From positions 744,001-808,000 of the forward strand of contig CAWGKW010000002.1 of assembly GCA_963823275.1 (NCBI GenBank): DNA of 64,000 nucleotides. Direction: 5' to 3'. A program made the position numbers and the translations under genes. Every line of letters begins with the position of its first letter. The first letter of the stretch is position 1. The notes below the pieces were generated by a model. The model had not been told where the DNA came from, did not search any database, and saw only the letters and a list, made by a program, of their open reading frames with translations. The DNA is from RHKX01 sp963823275. Lineage in GTDB: Bacteria; Actinomycetota; Thermoleophilia; Solirubrobacterales; 70-9. Of the stretch, positions 7,548-16,250 are shown piece by piece.

Positions 7548-9749
7548 ATGCGGCGCGTCACCTTCTCCCGGAACCTGACGCTCTCGCTGTCGCGGACCTG
7601 CCGCGCGTACTGCAAGTACTGCGCGTTCGCAACCCACCAGGCGCACATCCATCCTCCCGAGGAGGTGGTCGAGCGGCTCGACCGAGCGGCTCGCCGCAAC
7701 GTCAAGGAGCTGCTGGTCCTGACCGGGGAGAAGCCGGATGTCAACCCGATCGTGGCCGAGCGCCTGCACTCCTGGGGGCACTCGGACTTCACCTCCTACG
7801 TCGCCTGGGCCTGCGAGCAGGCGCTGGAGCGGGGGATGCTCCCCCACACCAACATCGGGGTGGCTGAACCCGGGGACTTTGCCCGCCTGCGCGAGGTGAC
7901 CGCATCTCAGGGGCTGATGCTCGAGTCGATCAGCGAGCGCCTGATGGAGACGGTGCACGCCGGATCGCCGACCAAGCATCCGCGGGTTCGCCTGCAGGCG
8001 ATCGAGACGGCCGGTGAGCTGCGGATCCCCTTCACCAGCGGCGTGCTCGTCGGCATCGGTGAGACCGAGGAGGAACGGGTCGCCTCGCTCGAGGCGCTCG
8101 CCTCGATCCAGTCCAAGCACGGTCACATCCAGGAGGTGATCCTGCAGAACTTCGTACCCCACCCCCGCTACTACGGGGCCGAGGTCTCCGACATCGCCGA
8201 GGAGGCTTCGAAGCGGCGCTGGGCCGAGGGCGACTCCGAGACCGGAGGCGCTGATGCGGCCTGGCCCGATTGGGCCACGCCGGTCTCACTCGACGACATG
8301 AAACGGCTGGTGAGCGAGTGCCGGCGGTTGATGCCCGATGTCGGCATCCAGGTGCCCCCGAACCTCTCCGACTGGTGGGTGGAACTGATCGACGCGGGGG
8401 CTACGGACCTCGGTGGCCTCTCCGCAAACGGTGACCACATCTCACCCGAGCACCCGTTCCCGAGCCCGCTCCAGGTGCGCAAGCGGCTGCGCCCGCTCGG
8501 CTACGCTCTGACCGAGCGGCTCTGCGTCTACCCGCAGTACATGAACGCCGACTGGGTGGAGCCGGATGTCCTCGACGTGCTGACGGAGCGCTTTCCGACC
8601 TTCCTGCCACGTTCATCGCCGCCGATCGGTCGGGCTCCCGCCGTGGGCGGCGCCGACCTGACCTCACGTGCCGTCCAGCGTGGCCGCGACGGCTACGAGC
8701 TCAGCCGCGACGAGCTCATCGCGCTGTTCAGCGAACGCCGCCCCGAGGCGGTCGAGGAGATCCGCGCAGGAGCAGACGAGCTGCGCGGCGACCTCGCCGG
8801 CGACGTCGCGACTTTCGTCGTCAACCGAAACATCAACTTCACCAACATCTGCACGGTCGGCTGCGCGTTCTGCGGGTTCGGGCAGACCCGCCGCTCACCC
8901 GGCGCCTACGAGGTCGATCCCGGCGAATTCGCGGAGCGGATCCGCGAGGCCGTCACCTTCGGGGCGACCGAGATCTGCATGCAGGGCGGCATCCACCCCG
9001 ACTACGACCTCGAGCACTACGGGGAGTGGTTGAAGCGGGCCAAGGACGTCGCCTCCGACATTCACCTCCACGCCTACTCGCCGATGGAGGTCCACTTCAT
9101 GTGCGAGCGATCGGGGCGGGACCCCGACTACGTATTCGGCTACCTGCGCGAATGCGGGCTGGGCTCGACTCCGGGGACCGCCGCCGAGGTGCTCGAGGAC
9201 GGGGTCCGGAGGCGGATCTCGCCGAACAAGCTCACCGCCGGCCGCTGGGTCGAGATCATCGAGGCCTCTCACCGGGCCGGCCTGCGCTCCACGTCAACGG
9301 TGATGTTCGGCCACATCGAGACGCCCGCCGAGCTGGCCGAGCACATGCGGGTGATCCGAGCCGTCCAGGAGCGGACCGGCGGGATCACCGAGTTCGTTCC
9401 GCTGAGCTTCATCCCCTACCACACGATGCTCGGCCGCACCCATGGGATCGAGGAGATCTCCGATGCCGAGAACCTCAAGCACACGGCCGTCTTCCGCCTC
9501 GCCCTCGGCCACTCGATCACCAACCTTCAGGCGAGCTGGGTGAAGATGGGCCTCGGCGCCGCCACCGAGGCTCTGCGCTGGGGCGTCAACGATCTCGGCG
9601 GCACCCTGATGGAGGAGAGCATCTCCCGGATGGCGGGCTCCCAGCACGGCTCACGGCTCGAGCCTGCGGATCTGATCGGCGCCGCGCGGGCGGCGGGGCG
9701 GACTCCGGCCCAGCGCAGCACTCTCTACGACGTCCTCGAGACCTACTGA
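7548..9749 (+). CDS. fbiC: FO synthase, fused CofG-CofH (FbiC)
   Basis: A 733-residue bifunctional radical SAM enzyme that makes 7,8-didemethyl-8-hydroxy-5-deazariboflavin (FO), the chromophore of coenzyme F420, from tyrosine and a flavin-pathway intermediate. It has two radical SAM halves. The N-terminal CofG half carries C18-x3-C22-x2-C25 (TCRAYCKYC), and the C-terminal CofH half carries C435-x3-C439-x2-C442 (CTVGCAFC). The fused arrangement is the actinobacterial form. ATG 7548 is chosen over GTG 7539 because a TAGCGT hexamer ends 7 nt upstream. It converges on the other F420 genes across a strong shared hairpin. Confidence 0.96.
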   Translation: MRRVTFSRNLTLSLSRTCRAYCKYCAFATHQAHIHPPEEVVERLDRAARRNVKELLVLTGEKPDVNPIVAERLHSWGHSDFTSYVAWACEQALERGMLPHTNIGVAEPGDFARLREVTASQGLMLESISERLMETVHAGSPTKHPRVRLQAIETAGELRIPFTSGVLVGIGETEEERVASLEALASIQSKHGHIQEVILQNFVPHPRYYGAEVSDIAEEASKRRWAEGDSETGGADAAWPDWATPVSLDDMKRLVSECRRLMPDVGIQVPPNLSDWWVELIDAGATDLGGLSANGDHISPEHPFPSPLQVRKRLRPLGYALTERLCVYPQYMNADWVEPDVLDVLTERFPTFLPRSSPPIGRAPAVGGADLTSRAVQRGRDGYELSRDELIALFSERRPEAVEEIRAGADELRGDLAGDVATFVVNRNINFTNICTVGCAFCGFGQTRRSPGAYEVDPGEFAERIREAVTFGATEICMQGGIHPDYDLEHYGEWLKRAKDVASDIHLHAYSPMEVHFMCERSGRDPDYVFGYLRECGLGSTPGTAAEVLEDGVRRRISPNKLTAGRWVEIIEASHRAGLRSTSTVMFGHIETPAELAEHMRVIRAVQERTGGITEFVPLSFIPYHTMLGRTHGIEEISDAENLKHTAVFRLALGHSITNLQASWVKMGLGAATEALRWGVNDLGGTLMEESISRMAGSQHGSRLEPADLIGAARAAGRTPAQRSTLYDVLETY

Positions 9750-9760
9750 CTCCACGAAGT

Positions 9761-9793
9761 GTCAGAAACCGGCTGTGGGAGCCGGTTTCTGAC
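9761..9793. terminator. Bidirectional hairpin between fbiC and cofE
   Basis: A perfect 14-bp stem (GTCAGAAACCGGCT / AGCCGGTTTCTGAC) with a 5-nt loop, placed between the convergent stop codons. It is the strongest stem-loop in this half of the window and should stop transcripts from both sides. Confidence 0.7.
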
Positions 9794-9809
9794 GTCTCAC
9801 CGGATCGGA

Positions 9810-10553
9810 TCAGCGGAATAGGTCCTCGGACGGGTCTCTCTGAAGGGATGCGGCGCCGGGGCCGTCCTTCTCGGTGACGAGTTGGGACAGGCCGCGGATC
9901 CTCACCGCGGGGATTCCACTGGCCTTGTCTCTGACGAGGTCGGCGGCGGCGGCCAGCTCGTCGGCTGTCGCGATCATGGTGGCCTCGAGCTCACGGTCGT
10001 TGCGGTCGGGGCGGCCGCGCCAATCGTCCAGCGGATCGATGCCGGCGCAGCCGATCGCGATCTCGCTCTGACCGATCCGCCAGGGGCGACCGAAGCTGTC
10101 GCCGATGATCACCGCCGGCCGGCACCCGCCTGCGGCGCCGATCTCGGCCCGCAGCCGCCGCGCCGAGGCGTCGGGATCGATCGGCAGCAGCAGCGCCTCG
10201 CCCTCGCCGACGTTCGAGGAGTCGATTCCCGCGTTGGCGCAGATCAGGCCGCTGTGGGTCTCGACGATCAGCACCCGCTCGCTGCGGATGATGCTTCGGC
10301 TCTCGCCGAGGATCAGCTCGACCAGCCTCGGGTCCCTGCCGAGCCGACCGGCCAACTCGACTGCTCGGGCCGAGGGCTCGACGTCCCCAAGCCGTCGTTG
10401 CCTGCCCTCGGCCTTGGAAACGACCTTCTGGGCGACGACGACGATATCTCCGTCCTCGAACGATCCCGCCGCGGCGAGGATCTCAGCGAGCGGATCCCCT
10501 GGGCGGATCTCCCCGATGCCGGCGACCGGCTCGATGGTGACGCCACCGGTCAT
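9810..10553 (-). CDS. cofE: Coenzyme F420-0:L-glutamate ligase (CofE domain only)
   Basis: A 247-residue ligase that adds glutamates to F420-0 using GTP. Family features are VVAQKVVSKAEGR near residue 40, ETHSGLICANAGIDSSNV in the middle and DSFGRPWRIGQSEIAIG near 155. It matches the stand-alone CofE length. The C-terminal nitroreductase-like FMN domain fused in mycobacterial FbiB is absent, so reduction of dehydro-F420-0 must be encoded elsewhere if this organism uses that route. Its start overlaps the cofC stop by 4 nt (ATGA), so translation is probably coupled. Confidence 0.94.
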   Translation of the reverse strand: MTGGVTIEPVAGIGEIRPGDPLAEILAAAGSFEDGDIVVVAQKVVSKAEGRQRRLGDVEPSARAVELAGRLGRDPRLVELILGESRSIIRSERVLIVETHSGLICANAGIDSSNVGEGEALLLPIDPDASARRLRAEIGAAGGCRPAVIIGDSFGRPWRIGQSEIAIGCAGIDPLDDWRGRPDRNDRELEATMIATADELAAAADLVRDKASGIPAVRIRGLSQLVTEKDGPGAASLQRDPSEDLFR

Positions 10554-11206
10554 CGGAGGGAGCCGGCCGGTGGCGCGAGCGCAGCGGCCGTCGCCGGGGC
10601 CAGATCCGGATCAGCGGCCAGATGCTTGGTCAGCTCGATCAGGTCGGCACCGGTATCGAGGTCGAGGGCCAGCGAGGGGACATCGGCGACCCAGCCGTCT
10701 ACGCCTGCGGCGGCAGCAAGGCCGAGGTGCCGCTCGCGGCTCCCGGGGCCGAAGGCCGGGCCGATCGCGTCCGGAGGGGAGAGGATGAGTCCGTTGGTCC
10801 CGCTCCCGTGCCGGTCTGAGATCACGGCCACGCCGGCCCGCATCGAAGCGAGCGAATCGTCGATCTCGGGCGCACGGACGAGCGGGCAGTCACCGGGCAG
10901 CAGAGCGACGCAGACGGCGCCGCGATCGATCGCGTCGGCGACCCCGCGGGCGGCCGCCTGCGAGTGGCCGGCATCCTCTGGGTCATCGAGATGGTCGGCT
11001 CCGGCCCTGGCCGCCACGCCCACGGCGACCGGCTCATCGCTGACGACGACGATCCGATCGATCAGCTCGCAGCGACCGAGCTCGGCGAGGACGTCGGTGA
11101 GCATCGCCTCGGCGAGGGCCGGGCGGAGGTCGGCCGCGAACGTGCCGACGAGCCTGCTCTTGGCCTCGCCGAATCGCTTGATCGGGATGATGGCGGTGGC
11201 CCGCAT
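10550..11206 (-). CDS. cofC: 2-phospholactate / phosphoenolpyruvate guanylyltransferase
   Basis: A 218-residue nucleotidyltransferase (CofC/FbiD) that activates 2-phospholactate or phosphoenolpyruvate with GTP to give the donor used by CofD. The N-terminal IIPIKRFGEAKSRL is the typical nucleotide-binding loop. LLPGDCPLV and DRHGSGTNGL are the other conserved blocks. It sits between cofD (12 nt upstream) and cofE (4-nt overlap). Which substrate is used in vivo cannot be read from the sequence; actinobacterial homologues favour phosphoenolpyruvate. Confidence 0.94.
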   Translation of the reverse strand: MRATAIIPIKRFGEAKSRLVGTFAADLRPALAEAMLTDVLAELGRCELIDRIVVVSDEPVAVGVAARAGADHLDDPEDAGHSQAAARGVADAIDRGAVCVALLPGDCPLVRAPEIDDSLASMRAGVAVISDRHGSGTNGLILSPPDAIGPAFGPGSRERHLGLAAAAGVDGWVADVPSLALDLDTGADLIELTKHLAADPDLAPATAAALAPPAGSLR

Positions 11207-11218
11207 GGCCGGCTCAGC

Positions 11219-12148
11219 TCAGCCGCTCGGCGTCGCCGCGTAGTCGAGCGTTGCGCGGGCGACGACGCGTCGCCTCTCCGCGCCCTCCATGAGGGTGTCG
11301 AAGCGAGTCGTCCTGACACCGTTCACCTGCGGGTCGGGGTCGGGGTCGGCGGCGTCGACGACCAGGGCGTCGATCACATCCACGTAGGCGCGGGCGACCC
11401 CCGCGGCCGAGGGCTCCCGACCGACCGCCCTCATGAACTTGTCGGTCGGCCCCTTGATCACCTCGCCCGCGACGAAGGGACTGACTGCCACGACCGGCGC
11501 CGAGGCCGACGCGAGCAACTCGCTCATGCCCGGGATCGCCAGGATCGGCCCGATCGAGATCACCGGGTTCGAGGGCCCGACGATGATCACGTCGGCACTC
11601 CGGACCGCGGACCGCACCTCCGTGCTCAGCGAGGCGCTTCCGATCCCCGAGAACTCGACCCCTTCGATCGGCGGGCCGGCCTGATCGCGGACCAGATACT
11701 CCTGGAAGCCGCGCCATCCCGACGGCGTGCGCACGCGCGTCCGCACCGGCTCGTCACACATCGGCAGGATCGTCGCGACGACGCCGAGGGAACTCGCGAT
11801 CTGAGAGCAGATCACGGTGGGGCGCTCGCCCAGCTCGAGCCGGCGGCGGCGCTCCAGGCAGGTCGCCAGATCACGGTCTGAAAGCCCGAACCAGTCGGGG
11901 GCACCAAGCGCCTTCAAGCGTTCGAAGACCGTGAACGAATCACCCTTGATCCCCCAGCCCCGCTCCTCGTCGATCTGGTCGCTGAGCCAGTAGGTGCAGA
12001 GGTCGGGATCGGGGGAGACGGAGACGCCGAGCGCCTCGACGTCGTCGCCGGTGTTGGCGATCACGGTCAGGTCCTCGCCGACGAGTTCCTGAAGGCCGGC
12101 GGCGAGCTTCGCCCCGCCGGTGCCCCCGGCAAGGACCGCGACCTTCAC
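11219..12148 (-). CDS. cofD: 2-phospho-L-lactate transferase (CofD/FbiA)
   Basis: A 309-residue transferase joining the activated phospholactyl/enolpyruvyl donor to FO, giving F420-0 or dehydro-F420-0. It begins with the nucleotide-binding VAVLAGGTGGAKLAAGL and contains IANTGDDVEALGVSVSPDPD and GPSNPVISIGPIL, which are family signatures. The GTG at 12148 is the start because homology begins there and it overlaps the fno stop by 4 nt (GTGA). Together with fno, cofC and cofE it forms one minus-strand operon. Confidence 0.95.
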   Translation of the reverse strand: MKVAVLAGGTGGAKLAAGLQELVGEDLTVIANTGDDVEALGVSVSPDPDLCTYWLSDQIDEERGWGIKGDSFTVFERLKALGAPDWFGLSDRDLATCLERRRRLELGERPTVICSQIASSLGVVATILPMCDEPVRTRVRTPSGWRGFQEYLVRDQAGPPIEGVEFSGIGSASLSTEVRSAVRSADVIIVGPSNPVISIGPILAIPGMSELLASASAPVVAVSPFVAGEVIKGPTDKFMRAVGREPSAAGVARAYVDVIDALVVDAADPDPDPQVNGVRTTRFDTLMEGAERRRVVARATLDYAATPSG

Positions 12149-12880
12149 GCCCAGGGGTCGATCTCGGGCAGCCCGACCAGCCTGAGGCCCGCGTGGGCCT
12201 TGTAGCGGACGTTGATCGAGATCAGCAGGGGAGTCAGCTGCTCGGCGAGCCGCGCGGTCTCGAGCGGCCCGGCGTTGATCGCCCGCAGTCCCTCGATCCG
12301 CTCGATCAACCTCGCGACCGGAGCCTTGTCCTTCTTCTTGTCGCCGCAGACGAGAATGTCCTCGTCCAGGTCGACATCGAGATCGGCGAGTTTCGACGCG
12401 CCGATCGTGTGCAGCGCGGAGACCACCGTCACTCCCTCGGGGACCATCTCCTGGGCCTGCTCGGCGGCGGAGCCCTGCCAGACGCCCAGCGAACGGGTCG
12501 CCTTGCCGCTGACCGCCGCCGCCAGCGGCACCGTGCAGTCGACCAGGATCTGGCCGGGCCGGAGGGCATCCCGGAGGTTGTTGAGCGTCTCCGATTGCGC
12601 TCGGAACGGGACCGTGAGGAGGACGATCGGGCCGCGCGCGGCCGCCTCGGCGTTGTCGAGGCCCTCGACGCCCGCACCCTCGACGGCTCCAGCGCACCCT
12701 CTCGGCGGCCTCAGCCGCGCGGGCGGCGTCGCGCGAGCCGATCACGACGTCGAGGCCCGCCTGCGCCCAGCGCACCGCGAGGCCGTAGCCGAGCGCACCG
12801 GTACCTCCGAGAATCGGGATCGGCGCTACGGAATCGGCGGGGGCTTCGGTCAAGGCGCTCTCCTCGGGCTCGCGGCTCAT
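12145..12880 (-). pseudogene. fno: NADPH-dependent F420 reductase, frameshifted once
   Basis: F420H2:NADP oxidoreductase, which moves hydride between NADPH and F420. The Rossmann start (IPILGGTGALGYGLAVRWAQ) and IGSRDAARAAEAAERV are in one frame. After about 12691 the conserved sequence (EGAGVEGLDNAEAAARGPIV, then VVSALHTIGA and LLISINVRYKAHAG) continues in the next frame to the stop at 12145. One extra base at about 12691 explains this. Everything downstream is intact, so a sequence error is more likely than decay. The start at ATG 12880 follows a TAGACT hexamer. It is the first gene of the cofD-cofC-cofE operon. Confidence 0.85.
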
Positions 12881-12887
12881 CGGCGCG

Positions 12888-12897
12888 AGTCTATGCT
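12888..12897. promoter_or_regulatory. Overlapping divergent -10 elements (fno / thioesterase)
   Basis: Minus-strand TAGACT (12888-12893) precedes fno by 7 nt. Plus-strand TATGCT (12892-12897) precedes the ATG at 12906 by 8 nt. The two hexamers share two bases, so the two genes may compete for polymerase. Confidence 0.45.
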
Positions 12898-12905
12898 CCA
12901 TCTCG

Positions 12906-13349
12906 ATGATCGGACCAGCCGACTCCCTTGACCTTCCCGAGCCGAAACGGGCTGCCGAGGGTCCGAGCCCGCTCGAGTCCGGTGCCGAGCGTACGGACGA
13001 TTTCGAGGTCACCGGCCCCCTGCTCACGGACGTCGGCGGAACGATCGGGATCGCGGTCCTCTCGACCCCCGGGATGATCGGGATGATGGAGCGGACCGCC
13101 GCCGTCCTCGCTTACGAGAGCCTTCCCGAGGGGAGCGCGACCGTCGGTTTCGAGGTCTGCGTCAAGCACGTCGGCGCCGCGGCGGAGGGTTCGACCTGCA
13201 CCGTATGGGCGAAGCTCACCGACGTCGTGGACGAGCGCAAGCTCCACTTCGACGTCGAGGTCAAGGAGGGGGACCGGACGATCGGCGTCGGCACCCATCA
13301 GCGGCGCGTTATCCAGGTGCCCGACCAGGTGCCGCCGACAGCCGGGTGA
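12906..13349 (+). CDS. Hotdog thioesterase of the fluoroacetyl-CoA thioesterase (FlK) type
   Basis: A 147-residue single-hotdog acyl-CoA thioesterase. The core matches the FlK family: STPGMIGMMERTAA supplies the conserved Thr and Glu, VKHVGAA the conserved His, and GVGTHQRRVI the C-terminal strand. Members often hydrolyse short or unusual acyl-CoAs as a detoxifying step; fluoroacetyl-CoA itself is not implied. The first 30 residues are a non-conserved tail. It lies 6 nt before the HMG-CoA lyase-like gene, consistent with acyl-CoA metabolism. Confidence 0.75.
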   Translation: MIGPADSLDLPEPKRAAEGPSPLESGAERTDDFEVTGPLLTDVGGTIGIAVLSTPGMIGMMERTAAVLAYESLPEGSATVGFEVCVKHVGAAAEGSTCTVWAKLTDVVDERKLHFDVEVKEGDRTIGVGTHQRRVIQVPDQVPPTAG

Positions 13350-13355
13350 CTGGCC

Positions 13356-14289
13356 GTGGCTGAATACCCGAGCCGCGTCAGCATCCGCGAGGTCGGCCCC
13401 CGAGACGGCTTCCAGAACGAGCCCGAGGTGATCTCGACCGCCGACAAGGTCAGGTTGATCGAGATGCTCGATCGCCTCCGGGCTGAAGCGGATCGAGGTG
13501 ACCTCCTTCGTCCGTCCCGACGTGATCCCGCAGCTGGCCGATGGACCCGAGGTCCTCGAGGCGCTGGCTCGACTCTCGAGCGACCCGAGGGCGTGGCCTT
13601 CTCGGTCCTGATCCCGAACGAACGCGGGCTCGAGAACGCCCTGCGCAGCCGCGATCGGTTCGAGGAGATCAGCGTCTTCCTGTCGGCCTCGGAGACCCAC
13701 AACCGCAAGAACGTGAACCGCTCGATCGCTGAATCGCTCGACGGGCTGGAGCGGGTACTGGCCGCGGCCGTCGCCGAGGGCCTGCGCTGCGAGGGGGTGA
13801 TCGCGACCAGCTTCGGCTGCCCCTACGAGGGCAAGGTTCCGGTCGAGCGGGTTCTCGAGATCGCCGAGCGCCTGCGTGCCGCCGGCTGCGAGGAGATCGG
13901 CTTCGGCGATACCACCGGAATGGCCAACCCACGGCAGGTCGATGCCTTCTACGCGGCGGCCCGGGAGCGGCTCGACCGGACCCGAGCTGACCGCCCACTT
14001 CCATAACACCCGCGGCCAGGGGCTCGCCAACGCGCTCGCCGCCCTCGGTCAGGGGGTCGACTCCTTCGAGTCGAGCTTCGGCGAGCTCGGGGGCTGTCCG
14101 GTGCCCGCGGGCTCGACAGGCAATATCTCCTCCGAGGACCTGATCTCGATGCTGCACGAGATGGGCATCGAGACCGGAGTCGATCTCGACGCGCTGCTTG
14201 ACGCTTCCCGCGCCGCCCAGGAGATCCTCGGCCGCCCGCTCGGCGCCCACCTGCTCACCGCTGGCCCGGTCGACTGGAGCGGACGCTGA
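13356..14289 (+). pseudogene. Hydroxymethylglutaryl-CoA lyase-like gene with three indels
   Basis: A DRE-TIM metallolyase, probably HMG-CoA lyase of leucine breakdown. Conserved pieces are VSIREVGPRDGFQNEP, GLKRIEVTSFVRPDVIP, GCPYEGKVPVERV, GDTTGMANP, AHFHNTRGQG and GGCPVPAGSTGNISSEDL. They fall in different frames: an extra base near 13476, a missing base near 13587 and an extra base near 13977. With these repaired the protein is about 310 residues, normal for the family. All motifs survive, so the breaks look like sequence errors. GTG start at 13356. Confidence 0.8.
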
Positions 14290-14830
14290 GGGTCGCGGCC
14301 TTCCTGCGGGGGATGAACCTCGGCAACCGGCGGATCACCAACGCCGATCTGCGCAGTGAGTTCGAGTCCCTCGGGTTGGAGTCCGTAGCCACCTTCCGGG
14401 CGAGCGGGAACGTCATCTTCGAGGCACCGCCCGAGTCCAAGGCCGGGTTGATCGAACGCATCGAGGTCGGGCTCGAGGAGGCTCTCGGGTACGCCGTCCC
14501 GACGGTGCTGCGAACCGAGGAACAGCTGCGAGAGGTCGTCGCGAGAGAGCCGTTCGACCGGGAGGTGGTCGCCGCCTCAAAGGGCAGGCTTCAGATCTCG
14601 CTGCTGGCCGAAGGTGCCATCGGCGGCCGCGCGCGACGCGGTGCTCGGCCTGGCGACCGACCGCGACCTGCTCGCCTTCGGGGCGGCCGAGCTGTTCTGG
14701 CTGCCGAGCGGCGGCACGCTCGAGTCCGATCTCGACCTGAATGCGATCGACGAGGCTGCTCGGTCTTGCCACGATGCGGACCAAGGCCACGATCGATCAG
14801 CTCCATGCCAAGTTCATGGCGAGCGAATAA
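14286..14830 (+). pseudogene. DUF1697 family protein with two indels and apparent CTG start
   Basis: A DUF1697 protein of unknown function. Its usual opening (AFLRGMNLGNRRITNADLR) runs from a CTG at 14286 that overlaps the preceding TGA as CTGA. No ATG, GTG or TTG lies ahead of the conserved part, and the first ATG (14313) is already inside it. An extra G near 14613 and an extra base near 14757 shift the frame. The C-terminal LGLATMRTKATIDQLHAKF and the stop at 14828 lie in the third frame. The repaired length is about 180 residues, as expected. Confidence 0.7.
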
Positions 14831-14833
14831 GCT
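14828..14833 (+). promoter_or_regulatory. -10-like element, leaderless promoter
   Basis: TAAGCT overlaps the DUF1697 stop codon and ends 7 nt before the ATG at 14841. Confidence 0.35.
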
Positions 14834-14840
14834 GGCCGCC

Positions 14841-15251
14841 ATGCGAGCAGATGCCTTCATCGACGTCGTTCACTCGATGTCCACGAATCCTTCGAGGGAG
14901 AGGTTCGAGGCGGTCTTCCACCCGGACGTGCGTTTCTTCAGCCCCGTCTCGTTCAAGTCCTACGACGGCCGTGACCTCGTCGTGACGATCCTCATGGAGG
15001 GCCCGGCGAAGCTGTTCGAGGAGTTCGAGTACGTACACCTGATCGAGAACCCCGACGAACCGGTCGCCGCGCTGATCTTCCGCGCCCGGGTCGGCGATCG
15101 CTGGATGGACGGCCTCGATCTGCTCACCTTCGACGACCACGCGCTGATCACCGAGATGAAGGTGATGCTGAGGCCCAAGAGCGGGGTCGACGCGATGGCG
15201 GCGGCGATGGGCAGACGCTTCGAGGAGCTCGGCCTCACCCAACCAGCCTGA
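14841..15251 (+). CDS. NTF2-like (SnoaL-type) fold protein
   Basis: A 136-residue single-domain protein. The pattern ADAFIDVVHSMS...FEAVFHPDVRFFSPVSFKSYDGRD, then a pair of long strands (AALIFRARVGDRWMDGLDLL) and a C-terminal helix, fits the NTF2-like cone fold shared by SnoaL cyclases, ketosteroid isomerases and small binding proteins. Catalytic residues cannot be assigned. A -10-like hexamer precedes the ATG by 7 nt. It sits just before the 3-hydroxyacyl-CoA dehydrogenase gene, on the same strand. Confidence 0.7.
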   Translation: MRADAFIDVVHSMSTNPSRERFEAVFHPDVRFFSPVSFKSYDGRDLVVTILMEGPAKLFEEFEYVHLIENPDEPVAALIFRARVGDRWMDGLDLLTFDDHALITEMKVMLRPKSGVDAMAAAMGRRFEELGLTQPA

Positions 15252-15298
15252 GCGCATGTAGGGTCCGCGGCCCTGCAAAGCGAGACTTCGAGGAGAAC

Positions 15299-16184
15299 AT
15301 GGCGATCAGCAAGGTTGGAATAGTCGGCGGCGGCCTGATGGGTCACGGAATCGCGCAGATCTGCGCTCAGGCGGGCTGGGATGTGGTCCTCCGCGAAGTC
15401 GATGACGAGCACCTCGCCAAGGGCGTCGGCAAGATCGAGAAGCAGCTCGGCCGCGCGGTCGAGAAGGGCAGGATGGAACAGGCGGACGCCGATGCGGTCC
15501 GCGCCCGGATCAACGACACGACCGACTACAACGAATTGGCCGACTGCGATCTCGTGATCGAGGCCATCACCGAGGACCTGGAGATGAAGCTCGAGATGTG
15601 GCGTGCGGTCGATCCGATCGTCAAGGACGACGCCTACTTCGCGACCAACACCTCCTCGCTCGCCGTCATCGACCAGGCCGCCGTCACATCCCGGCCCGAT
15701 CGGTTTCTCGGATTGCACTTCTTCAACCCCGCTCAGGTGATGCCGCTGCTCGAGGTCGTGCAGACGGTGACCACCTCCGACGACGCCCTGAAGATCGGCT
15801 TCGAGGTCGGCGGCGCGCTCAACAAGACCGTCGTTCATGCCAAGGACAAGACGGGGTTCATCGTCAACCGCCTGCTCGTGCCCTACATGCTCGATGCGAT
15901 CCGCGCCTACGAGGAGGGTGTCGGCTCGATCGAGGAGATCGACGTCGCGATGAAGGCGGGGGCGAACCACCCGATGGGCCCGCTCACCCTGGCCGACTTC
16001 GTCGGCCTCGACACGCTCGAGTCGATCGGCAACGTGATGTTCGACGAGTACCGGCGAGCGCCGCTTCGCCGCCCCGCCGACGTTGCGCAAGATGGTCTCG
16101 GCCGGGTGGTACGGCCGCAAGTCGGGCAAGGGCTTCTACGACTACTCAGGCGATCAACCGGTGCCGAGCGAACTCGGCCTGTAG
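15299..16184 (+). pseudogene. 3-hydroxyacyl-CoA (3-hydroxybutyryl-CoA) dehydrogenase, frameshifted near the end
   Basis: An NAD-dependent dehydrogenase of the PaaH/Hbd type, oxidising 3-hydroxyacyl-CoA in beta-oxidation or butyrate metabolism. The Rossmann motif VGIVGGGLMGHGIAQICAQ opens the protein. NTSSLAV, HFFNPAQVMPLLEVV (with the catalytic His) and NHPMGPLTLADFVGLD follow. An extra G at 16053-16054 shifts the frame after FDEYR. The true end (AAPPTLRKMVSAGWYGRKSG, then GFYDYS) continues to the stop at 16184. The repaired length is about 294 residues. A ribosome-binding site (GAGGAG) precedes the ATG. Confidence 0.85.
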
Positions 16185-16238
16185 CCGTCCTGAGGCGACG
16201 ACGCGCAACGGCCGGAGCACCACGGTGAGGCAGGTATC

Positions 16239-16244
16239 TATCCT
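16239..16244 (+). promoter_or_regulatory. -10-like element, leaderless promoter
   Basis: TATCCT ends 6 nt before the ATG at 16251. Confidence 0.4.
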
Positions 16245-16250
16245 GCCTGC

